From positions 1 through 40,947 of the forward strand of contig CAYQVO010000036.1 of the NCBI GenBank assembly GCA_964421085.1: a stretch of DNA of 40,947 nucleotides. Reading direction: 5' to 3'. The translations under genes were made by a program, and so were the position numbers. Origin of the DNA: CAYQVO01 sp964421085 (GTDB taxonomy: Bacteria; Bdellovibrionota_C; UBA2361; CAYQVO01). The notes beneath the pieces were generated by a model. That model was not told the origin of the DNA, ran no database searches, and was given only the letters and a program-made list of their open reading frames with translations. This document shows, one piece after another, positions 8,922 through 15,888 of this stretch (its first letter is position 1; each line of letters opens with the position of its first letter).

Positions 8922-9289
8922 AGTGCGAGTATTCCCGCTTCATGGAGGTACTCGATTATATCGTTCATAATATGCGGTTTGAGCGTCTCAGCTCCCTGAC
9001 AGGGATGGACGACGGCGACATGCTTACCGTCATGTATCATCTTGCCGGGTATGACGGACAGATTTTGAACGTTTCAACATCGGTGCCGAAGGAAACGCCT
9101 GTCCTTAAGACGATTACCGCAATCTTCCCGACAGCGGAACTTTACGAACGCGAACTGATAGACCTGCTCGGGTTCGAGGTCGAGGGACTTCCCGAAGGCG
9201 CAAACAAGTATCCCCTTACCGACGACTGGCCGAAAGACGAGCACCCGCGCCGTAAAGACTGGGGAGTCAAAGAGGAGGCAAAGGCATGA
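8918..9289 (+). CDS. NuoC-like hydrogenase subunit (in-frame part)
   Basis: This is the 30-kDa-type subunit that holds the small and large hydrogenase subunits together. Family features are visible: FERLSSLTGMDDGD, ELYERELIDLLGFEVEG, and the end motif DDWPKDEHPRRKDW, which corresponds to the conserved RKDW/RKDF of NuoC. The in-frame open part begins at GTG 8918 with an AAGGA at 8908-8912, so a short 123-residue product could start here. It would lack the first beta strand of the fold; the missing part is present one frame over (8835-8921). The stop overlaps the next ATG as ATGA. NuoC and NuoD are separate genes here, unlike the fused HycE/HyfG of E. coli. Confidence 0.85.
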   Translation: MKCEYSRFMEVLDYIVHNMRFERLSSLTGMDDGDMLTVMYHLAGYDGQILNVSTSVPKETPVLKTITAIFPTAELYERELIDLLGFEVEGLPEGANKYPLTDDWPKDEHPRRKDWGVKEEAKA

Positions 9290-10527
9290 GCGACAAAGAC
9301 AGTGTAAAGATACCAATTGGACCTCAGCATCCCGCGCTGAAGGAGCCCCAGAGTTTCTGTATTACTCTGAACGGGGAGAAGATAATCGAGATGGAGTCCC
9401 GGCTCGGCTACAACCACCGCGGCATAGAAAAGGCGTGCGAGCAGCGCACATATATTCAGGATATACATCTCATCGAGCGCATATGCGGGATCTGCTCGCA
9501 CGCGCACACGGACAACTTCGTTCGTGCAGTCGAAGAGATCGCGGGAGTTCAGGTCACGAAGCGTGCGCAATATATCCGGATGATAATCGGCGAGCTTGAA
9601 AGGATTCACAGTCACCTGCTCTGGCTCGGCGTTGCGGGTCATGAAATCGGCTTTGACACGCTTCTTATGTACTCATGGAGAGACCGGGAAGCGGTAATGG
9701 ATCTCCTTGCGCATCTGACGGGGAACCGCGTCAATTACGGGATGCACACTCTCGGCGGCGTCCGGCGGGACATCTCTCCGGAACAAGCGCAACTCATCCT
9801 GAAGACAATGGATATTCTCGAGGAGCGAACCAAATACTATATCGAGGTAGCGTCCGTCGAAACCACGATAATCGAGCGGCTTTCCGGCGCCGGTTTCCTC
9901 TCCTTCGACGATGTTAAACGTCTCGGCACAGTGGGGCCGACCGCCCGCGCTTCAGGAATGGACTTCGACGTACGGCGCGATGATCCATACGAGTGTTATG
10001 CCGACATCGCGTTCGACGTCATCACCGACGTTCACTGCGATGTTTACGGGAGGACTCTTGTCCGTGTGGGCGAGCTCATGCAGACATACAGGATTGTCAG
10101 GCAGCTTGCGGCCAACCTTCCGGAAGGACCGCTTACTGTCAAGTTTCCGAGGAGAGTGCCTGCAGGAGAAGCCGTTTCCCGGTATGAAGCTCCCCGGGGA
10201 GAAGACACTCACTACGTGAAAGCAAACGGCACTGATAAGCCTGAACGCGTGCGTGTGCGGGCGCCGACAATGGTCAATGTGCAGTGTGTTCCAAAGATGC
10301 TCGAGAACAACTATCTCGCCGACATGCCGATCGTGCTCGCGGCAATTGATCCGTGTTTTTCCTGCACAGACCGGATGATTCAGGTGAGGCAGGCGCCCGA
10401 TGATCCAGGATCGATAGTTTCCTGGGAGCAGCTGCGGGACTATGGAATCAAGTGGCACAGAAAGCAGGGGCTGGATCTCTCAAAAGTGCGGCTCGAAAAA
10501 AAGACTTTAATTTCATGCGGAGTGTGA
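9286..10527 (+). CDS. [NiFe] hydrogenase large subunit, group 4 (NuoD-like)
   Basis: This catalytic subunit of 413 residues makes or oxidises H2 at a NiFe(CN)2CO centre. All four nickel-ligand cysteines are seen: RICGIC (C67, C70) and DPCFSC (C357, C360). That separates it from NuoD of complex I and from the Ehr-type relatives that lost these cysteines. The C-terminal motif DPCFSCTDR is followed directly by MIQV, matching the E. coli HycE cleavage point after arginine, and leaves a 50-residue extension for the protease encoded at 11849. The N-terminal IPIGPQHPALKEP and NHRGIEKA are also family signatures. It starts at ATG 9286, overlapping the NuoC stop. Electron donor is not shown by the sequence; ferredoxin is the usual partner for this group. 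Confidence 0.95.
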   Translation: MSDKDSVKIPIGPQHPALKEPQSFCITLNGEKIIEMESRLGYNHRGIEKACEQRTYIQDIHLIERICGICSHAHTDNFVRAVEEIAGVQVTKRAQYIRMIIGELERIHSHLLWLGVAGHEIGFDTLLMYSWRDREAVMDLLAHLTGNRVNYGMHTLGGVRRDISPEQAQLILKTMDILEERTKYYIEVASVETTIIERLSGAGFLSFDDVKRLGTVGPTARASGMDFDVRRDDPYECYADIAFDVITDVHCDVYGRTLVRVGELMQTYRIVRQLAANLPEGPLTVKFPRRVPAGEAVSRYEAPRGEDTHYVKANGTDKPERVRVRAPTMVNVQCVPKMLENNYLADMPIVLAAIDPCFSCTDRMIQVRQAPDDPGSIVSWEQLRDYGIKWHRKQGLDLSKVRLEKKTLISCGV

Positions 10528-10534
10528 CGGCGAT

Positions 10535-11476
10535 ATGGCAGCTTCCTTATTTTCGCTCCTTATTTTTCCGGGATTTCTCTTCCTGGCGGTTTTCGGGATG
10601 ACGGCGGAATTTGTAGATCGCAAGCTTTATGCGCGTTTCCAGAACCGTCAGGGCCCTCCGTGGTTTCAGCCGGCGGCGGATTTCATCAAGCTTGCATCGA
10701 AGGAGGATATCGTGCCTGAGGCAGCCGCGCCCGTCATGTTCAGGCTCATGCCTCTTGTGGCGATTGCCGCGGTGATCACGCCGTTCTTTTCAATTCCGCT
10801 GTGGAGCACAAATGCCGTGGTGAGCTTTCCCGGAGACCTGATTGTGGTTCTGTATCTGCTCACAATTCCTACTGTTGCGTTTTTTCTCGGAGGGTGGCTT
10901 TCGACCAGTCTTTTTGCAGCTATCGGGGCCGTTCGGGCGCTGACTCAGCTTTTCGCATATGAGGTTCCTCTGTTTCTTGCGCTTCTTGCACCGGCCGTTC
11001 TGGCGCAGACATGGTCGGTAAGCGAAATTTCGGCCTTTTATGCGGCTCATCCGTGGTATCCCTTCCTGAATATCATTGCCTTTGCCGTAGCAGTGACAGC
11101 TATCCAGGGGAAACTCGAAAGAGTGCCGTTCGACATTCCGGAAGCCGAAACGGAAATCGTAGGCGGCGTCTTTACCGAGTACGGAGGCCGCCTCCTTGCG
11201 CTGTTCAGGATGGCGCTTGATATCGAACTGGTCGTTGTATGCTCTCTTCTGGCCGCGGTATTCCTGCCGTGGGGACTTGGGGCCGGCGCTGTTCCCGGGT
11301 TTCTCCTTTATCTCGTGAAAGTTTTCTTTCTTGTCTTCGTCTCGGCCCTGTTTCGCAGCATCGTGGCGCGTATTCGAATCGAGCAGATGATTAATTTCTG
11401 CTGGAAATACGTAGCGCCCGCCGCGCTTGTTCAGATCTGTGTTAATCTTATTCTCAGTGGAGTCATTGAACGATGA
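10535..11476 (+). CDS. NuoH-like membrane anchor subunit
   Basis: This subunit of 313 residues has about eight helices and joins the hydrophilic hydrogenase module to the membrane arm. The signatures are RQGPPWFQPAADFIKLASKED near residues 38-58 and RVPFDIPEAETEIVGGVFTEYGG near residue 200, the acidic loop that couples the catalytic site to ion movement in complex I and in Ech/Hyc enzymes. Length and order are normal. ATG 10535 lies 7 bases after the large-subunit stop; its own stop overlaps the next ATG (ATGA at 11473). Confidence 0.93.
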   Translation: MAASLFSLLIFPGFLFLAVFGMTAEFVDRKLYARFQNRQGPPWFQPAADFIKLASKEDIVPEAAAPVMFRLMPLVAIAAVITPFFSIPLWSTNAVVSFPGDLIVVLYLLTIPTVAFFLGGWLSTSLFAAIGAVRALTQLFAYEVPLFLALLAPAVLAQTWSVSEISAFYAAHPWYPFLNIIAFAVAVTAIQGKLERVPFDIPEAETEIVGGVFTEYGGRLLALFRMALDIELVVVCSLLAAVFLPWGLGAGAVPGFLLYLVKVFFLVFVSALFRSIVARIRIEQMINFCWKYVAPAALVQICVNLILSGVIER

Positions 11477-11889
11477 TTCATCCCGGAAAAATGTTCGTTG
11501 AAGTGCTGACACACCTTTTCAGAAAGCCCGCGACTGAAGCCTATCCTTTCGGCCCGTCCACGGCGCCTGAAGGGATCAGGGGCATGATCGAATTTTTTGC
11601 CGAAAAGTGCGTGGGGTGCAGGCTCTGCATGAAGGACTGCCCTTCGGACGCCATTACCATCACAAAGGTCGGCGACAAGAAATTCGAGGCCACATTCAAT
11701 CTCGATTCGTGCATGTATTGCGCTCAATGCGTGGATTCGTGCAACAAAGGCGCGCTTGCCTCTTCCTCCAAATACGAACTTGCCCAGCTGGATAAATCCA
11801 GGCTCAGGATCACCTTCAGCGTAAAAGAAAAAGAAACGGCCCCAGCGGATGAATCTGCAGCACCTGTCGAGCCTGCGCAAGGCGCTTGA
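11473..11889 (+). CDS. NuoI-like 2x[4Fe-4S] ferredoxin subunit
   Basis: This electron-transfer subunit of 138 residues has two complete [4Fe-4S] motifs: C46-x2-C49-x2-C52-x3-C56 (CVGCRLCMKDCP) and C80-x2-C83-x2-C86-x3-C90 (CMYCAQCVDSC). It would pass electrons from soluble ferredoxin to the proximal cluster of the NuoB-like subunit. The last 20 residues are acidic and alanine-rich with no recognised fold. Translation is probably coupled to the NuoH-like gene by the ATGA overlap. The 3' end overlaps the protease gene by 41 bases. Confidence 0.93.
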   Translation: MIHPGKMFVEVLTHLFRKPATEAYPFGPSTAPEGIRGMIEFFAEKCVGCRLCMKDCPSDAITITKVGDKKFEATFNLDSCMYCAQCVDSCNKGALASSSKYELAQLDKSRLRITFSVKEKETAPADESAAPVEPAQGA

Positions 11890-12355
11890 GACTTCCCGGA
11901 CAACTGTCGTCGTCGGCATCGGCGCGGAACTTCGCGGTGATGATGTTGCGGGAGTCCTTGTCGCGCGCGCGGTTGCGTCCTCGGGCCGTGCGGACCTGAT
12001 TGGAATTGAAGGTTGCGCGGCGCCGGAAAATTTCACGGGAGAAATAATCTCGCATTCTCCCGATCTCGTCGTTTTCGTCGATGCGGCGGAATTTGGCGAA
12101 CCAGCGGGCAGCATAAAAATCATTGAAGAGTCTGAAATAAGGGGGTTTTCTTTTTCAACGCATACCCTGCCGCTTCACGTAATATTGAATTATCTGACCG
12201 CTTCGCTTCCAGATTGCCGGTTTGTCGTTGTCGGCATACAGCCCGAAGATACTCAGATTATGGCGCCGCCTTCGGCAAAGGTGCTCGACGGTGTGGAGAA
12301 GCTGAGCAGACTGCTGAATGGAGCGGGGCCGGCTGCGGCAGTCGCTCCTTCATGA
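11849..12355 (+). CDS. Hydrogenase maturation endopeptidase, HycI-type
   Basis: This protease of 168 residues, from the HyaD/HycI family, removes the C-terminal extension of the large subunit after nickel insertion. The nickel-sensing residues can be seen in order: GIGAELRGDDVAG (aspartate at residue 32), VFVDAAEFGE, and STHTLPLHVILNYL (histidine). The MPLNYL-like stretch and the IQPEDTQIM segment match the HycI branch that serves group 4 enzymes, agreeing with the DR/MIQV site on the large subunit. The start ATG 11849 overlaps the upstream gene by 41 bases; no in-frame ATG lies between the overlap and the first motif. It is the last gene of the operon and ends 7 bases from a convergent gene, with no terminator between. 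Confidence 0.93.
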   Translation: MNLQHLSSLRKALETSRTTVVVGIGAELRGDDVAGVLVARAVASSGRADLIGIEGCAAPENFTGEIISHSPDLVVFVDAAEFGEPAGSIKIIEESEIRGFSFSTHTLPLHVILNYLTASLPDCRFVVVGIQPEDTQIMAPPSAKVLDGVEKLSRLLNGAGPAAAVAPS

Positions 12356-12362
12356 TCGCATG

Positions 12363-13691
12363 TCATTTTACTTCAGCATCCTGCGCCAGAATAAACCCGG
12401 GGCGGTTGCTCTTTGACCTCAACCGCAGCCAGTAACCGACCTTCGCCTCGACAAGAACCTCGTCGCCCCTGCGAAGCTTCTGTATCGGCTGTGATCTGAG
12501 AGATGGACGGGGAAGAACGAGCGTATCAGTTATGACGCGGTAAACTTCGGGTCTCGGAAACTTCGTGACCGGAATTCCTCTTTCAGAATCATCATCTCCA
12601 AATGGCGATCTCTCTTCCCGCTTCTGATCTCCCCACAAAGGATCCCTGCCCTTTTCAGAATATTCGCGGCTGCCTGGTTCAGGAGGATAATTCGTGTCAA
12701 TCCGCTCTTTCCGCCGCGCGGGTCCGGACGCAGTCGGACCTGCCTGAGCCTGGCGGGAAGCAGGCGGGGGACCGGCAGCAGGCTGCTTCTTTTCATCAAT
12801 CGTCAGAAGAAGGCTGCTCAAGCTGTTTACGTCTTCAATCCGGGCGATCTCAGGCGTTTTTGGCTTCATCTCGCGGCGGGAGGCTACAGACTCGGGAGCG
12901 GCAGGAACGGCCGCAGAGGCAAGAGCTGCCCTTTCCTGCCGGCTGATAAACCACCACAACCCGGCTGTTGCCAGAACGGCAACAACAAGGCCGATGACAA
13001 AATAGCCTTTCCAGAAGGAATTTTCCTCCTTTGTCAGAGTTTCGAGAAAGGCGGGATCGACTCCGGGATGCGGCGGAGGCGCATCGTGCGTGATTCCAAG
13101 ATCCATCCTGAGCCTTTCCGATTCCGATAAGCCCTTTCTGACCTGACGCGGCTCCTTTTCTTCCGGCGTCTTTTCGACGTCCGGCGATGAATCCGGAAAT
13201 ATTTCATTCCCTGTCAGAACGTCCAGTCTCGACTGGAACACCTCGGCCGTGCGCGCGTCACCTGCCTCTTTCAGTTTTGGAACGAACAACCTGAGGAGGC
13301 TGGTCACAAGATCACGGATTCGAGCTGCCGCTTCGGGGTTCGAACCGAGCCGCCCATCCTCGAGATCGCGGCTCAGGAGATCAAGTGGCGCCGCAAGAAT
13401 GCTCACGGGCACGAGCGAAAGATGAAACTGGCTCAACGTCCACCACAGCTTTGCCTCTGCATCGTGATCCGGCGAGATACCAAGAATGTTTTTTTCGCTC
13501 AACTCCGAAAGGCTCTGCCAGTCTTCTTTTGACGCAAGCGTACTGAATTGATCAGTGCCGGGGGCGGCAGAGACGGCAGGTTCCTCGGAGCCGGATTCAG
13601 GAGCGGGGCCTCCGATGATCTCATTGAAGCCCAGGTTGAGCTGCGGTTTTTTATCGTCTTTAGATTCAGCAGAGCGACGCTTCATAGACAA
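12363..13691 (-). CDS. Single-pass membrane protein with C-terminal SH3-like domain
   Basis: I do not recognise a named family. The first 45 residues are polar and likely disordered, 55-160 are helical, and a proline- and glutamate-rich linker leads to one membrane helix at about 229-249 (GYFVIGLVVAVLATAGLWWF). A second low-complexity linker ends in a bacterial SH3-type domain (about 383-442) with the pattern TDTLVLPRPSLRSQPI..GDEVLVEAK..YWLRLR. SH3b domains often bind peptidoglycan or metals. The topology puts the SH3 domain in the periplasm if the helical part is cytoplasmic. TTG 13691 is preferred over ATG 13685 because AGGAGGGG at 13701-13708 is better spaced from it. It diverges from the lipoprotein gene at 13799, so the two may share control. 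Confidence 0.75.
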   Translation of the reverse strand: MSMKRRSAESKDDKKPQLNLGFNEIIGGPAPESGSEEPAVSAAPGTDQFSTLASKEDWQSLSELSEKNILGISPDHDAEAKLWWTLSQFHLSLVPVSILAAPLDLLSRDLEDGRLGSNPEAAARIRDLVTSLLRLFVPKLKEAGDARTAEVFQSRLDVLTGNEIFPDSSPDVEKTPEEKEPRQVRKGLSESERLRMDLGITHDAPPPHPGVDPAFLETLTKEENSFWKGYFVIGLVVAVLATAGLWWFISRQERAALASAAVPAAPESVASRREMKPKTPEIARIEDVNSLSSLLLTIDEKKQPAAGPPPASRQAQAGPTASGPARRKERIDTNYPPEPGSREYSEKGRDPLWGDQKREERSPFGDDDSERGIPVTKFPRPEVYRVITDTLVLPRPSLRSQPIQKLRRGDEVLVEAKVGYWLRLRSKSNRPGFILAQDAEVK

Positions 13692-13798
13692 AGTAGTTCT
13701 CCCCTCCTGAATATCGGCAGTCTTCGGGCTTTCGCTGCTGACAAAAAAAAAGTTTCAAGTTATATCTGGCATATTCAGCCGAAATCGGAAAGTTCCAT

Positions 13799-15457
13799 AT
13801 GAAACGCACCTTTACCTTATTTTCAGCAGCCCTTTTCGTTCTTTTATTTTCCGCCTGTACGAAGAAAGGCGGACAGGAAGCAGGAGAAGGAGCACTTGGC
13901 GGAAAACTGGTCCGGAATGTTCCTTCCAGTGCGCTGTTTTTCGTTACCACAAGCACCGCGACGGATTCTTACAAGGCACTCAAAAAAAGCCCCCTTTATT
14001 CGGCCCGCACCCGGCTTTCCGGCACGATTGAGGACATTCTCGAGGCAGCCGGCGATGGTGAATCCGCAGGGCAGCCTGGACCGGATCACGTTATAAAGGC
14101 GCTGAAAGATGCGGGCATCCTCCCGGGCGAAGAAAACGACGGAGAGGTTTTTGAAGAGGTGACTGCTTTCGCGGATGTCGAAGACGGCAGAATCGTTCCT
14201 GCAATTGCCGCTTCGGCCGCACCTGGCAAAAATCTTCAACCCGCCTTCCGCTCGGTGATTGACGCTCTCCGAAAAGCACAGGTTGAAGTCGACGAAGAGG
14301 CGTTCGCGGGCATCAATGGCTTCAGGCTGAAGATGAAAGAGCCTGCGGAAAACGCGCTGTTCGAATATGCATACGCGGCGGCTTCAGAAGACCGGATGAT
14401 GCTCTCTGCTTCAAAGAATCTCCTGGAATCCTTTTTCGATGACACGGCACCCGGAGGTCTCTCTGATCTCAAAGCTCGCCCGTCGTTTCAGGAAGCGATG
14501 AAGGGAATGCCTTCGCCTGCACGCTCGTATGCTTTCGGATTTTTCGATTTGCAGAAATTCAAGGAAGCTGCGGCTTCGATCCCGTCTCTTCAGGAATCAG
14601 TGGCCGCAGTCAGGGAGATTCCGGTTGAATCAGGTGTTTTCTCGAGTTCTTTTGAGGATTCGCTCCTCACTGATGCGAGCATGGTTACCGGTCCGAAAAC
14701 TCCGGAAGAGAGAAAGTGGCTCGAACCATTCGCAGCGCGTTCTTCCCAGACCATGCTCACGCGGGCGCCCGCATCTCTTTTCTTCTTTCTCGGACTTAAC
14801 GGCCGCATTTTTGAAATGCTCACCAACACTGCAAAAGAGAGCGCACAGGGCGGCCCGCCCATGCTTCCCGACGGGAACGTGAAAGAGCTTATGCTGGGCA
14901 TGCGAATGAACGAAACAGGAAGCCCGTTTCCTGATATTCTTGTCGCGGCAGAGACCCCTGAAGCAGGAACAATCACGCAGTCTCTCGAGGCGACTCTCGG
15001 CGGGCTTGCCGCCATGACGGGGCTGCCGGTCAGCCAGTGGTCGGAAAAGAAACTTGGAAATGCGACGGTGCGTTTCATCAATTCACCCGTGGGAATCGGT
15101 GTTTATCTTGCCGCACTAAGCAGCATTGCGCTGCTTGGAACTACGGAAGGAGCCGTCAACGACATGTTGAAAAGCATGGAAGGCGGCGCTGCCGCTTTTT
15201 CAACCAGGCTCACTCCGAAAAATCTCGATTACATTAAACGCGAGCAGCCTGGAGTTTTTCTTTTCATTAATTTCGCGAATGTCGCCTCTGTTCTGGAAAC
15301 CTTCCAGGGAACACTGGCCGCCTTCACCGGTGGAAACAGCACCGTGGACCAGTCGCAGATCGAAAGCCTGAAAGAAACAGGCGTCTTTTCCGTTGGCGCC
15401 TCATGGCAGGAACCGCTGCTTAAAGTTCATTCAGAATTGTCGCCTCCGGAGGTTTAG
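13799..15457 (+). CDS. Predicted lipoprotein of unknown function, 552 residues
   Basis: The N-terminus is a lipoprotein signal: basic MKR, a hydrophobic stretch, then LFSAC with the cysteine at residue 20. The mature part has two similar halves by eye: each carries an L-F-F-x(1-3) strand after 'VPSSALFFV' and 'APASLFFFL', followed by a helical region and a 'glaamtGLP'-type turn. This suggests an internal duplication similar to DUF3352-like extracytoplasmic proteins, but the resemblance is weak. No catalytic motif was seen. The start has a modest ribosome site GGAAAG at 13787-13792. It diverges from the SH3-domain gene; both are predicted to act in the envelope. Confidence 0.8.
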   Translation: MKRTFTLFSAALFVLLFSACTKKGGQEAGEGALGGKLVRNVPSSALFFVTTSTATDSYKALKKSPLYSARTRLSGTIEDILEAAGDGESAGQPGPDHVIKALKDAGILPGEENDGEVFEEVTAFADVEDGRIVPAIAASAAPGKNLQPAFRSVIDALRKAQVEVDEEAFAGINGFRLKMKEPAENALFEYAYAAASEDRMMLSASKNLLESFFDDTAPGGLSDLKARPSFQEAMKGMPSPARSYAFGFFDLQKFKEAAASIPSLQESVAAVREIPVESGVFSSSFEDSLLTDASMVTGPKTPEERKWLEPFAARSSQTMLTRAPASLFFFLGLNGRIFEMLTNTAKESAQGGPPMLPDGNVKELMLGMRMNETGSPFPDILVAAETPEAGTITQSLEATLGGLAAMTGLPVSQWSEKKLGNATVRFINSPVGIGVYLAALSSIALLGTTEGAVNDMLKSMEGGAAAFSTRLTPKNLDYIKREQPGVFLFINFANVASVLETFQGTLAAFTGGNSTVDQSQIESLKETGVFSVGASWQEPLLKVHSELSPPEV

Positions 15458-15576
15458 ACTGGCTTCGTCCGGTTTTCACCTCCGTTAAAGCTGCCGCGGA
15501 TGCGTTCAGGATGACGCCCGTCAGTCCGGTGGAAGGACCGGGAATGTTACGCTTGGCAAAAAGGAGGGCTTCCAAT

Positions 15577-15678
15577 ATGCCAAAGAAAAAAGGAAAAGGT
15601 TCAGCCAGAAGAAAGAAACCGCAGCCTGAAATGGATGAAGAGCTCCGGGCGCCGTCAAGGCAGCGGCAGTCAAAATAA
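15577..15678 (+). CDS. Small very basic protein, 33 residues (candidate)
   Basis: A 33-codon frame beginning MPKKKGKGSARRKKPQP is preceded by an excellent ribosome site, AAGGAGGG at 15561-15568, 8 bases before ATG 15577. About 40 percent of the residues are lysine or arginine, with an acidic patch EMDEE in the middle. Earlier in-frame ATGs at 15511 and 15544 would add up to 22 residues but have no such site. The composition suggests nucleic-acid or ribosome binding, which is only inference. There is no homologue I recognise, and short frames of this size can occur by chance. Confidence 0.4.
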   Translation: MPKKKGKGSARRKKPQPEMDEELRAPSRQRQSK

Positions 15679-15689
15679 CAGAATTTTTT

Positions 15690-15713
15690 CCGGACCGCGT
15701 GCATGCGGTCCGG
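15690..15713. repeat. Perfect 9-bp inverted repeat
   Basis: CCGGACCGC and GCGGTCCGG flank a 6-base loop GTGCAT. A run of six Ts sits immediately before, not after, the stem (15684-15689). On neither strand is the stem followed by a T run, so it is not a standard intrinsic terminator. It lies just after the small basic ORF and could stabilise the 3' end of the mRNA. Confidence 0.6.
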
Positions 15714-15888
15714 ATACCGCCGCTCTTCCGACGGCGACTGACAAACACTCCACCATCCATTAGAACAACTGGAATCTCAAAGTGAATATCGGGGGGCTCG
15801 GCGCCCGGCCGCTCCAGGTGCGGGGCAGACAATCAAGAGGGAGAGGATTCTTTTGCTATGTATTTTGGTTTGATCCAGGATTCAAGAA

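Larger units (their letters stand above)
15458..15888. other. 431-base intergenic region
   Basis: This stretch holds one candidate small basic ORF (15577-15678) and a strong inverted repeat (15690-15713), both listed separately. The rest, 15714-15888, contains a second weak stem (CGCCG..CGGCG near 15718-15736) and GC-rich runs near 15810, but no ORF, tRNA or promoter I can support. The sensor kinase starts directly after it. Confidence 0.5.

Noticed and set aside
13337..13346. T-loop-like GGTTCGAACC suggesting a tRNA
   Set aside because: It lies inside a well-supported minus-strand coding gene and there are no matching acceptor or anticodon stems.
15684..15713. Intrinsic terminator after the small basic ORF
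   Set aside because: The T run lies before the stem on the plus strand and would be an A run after it on the minus strand, so neither direction fits.
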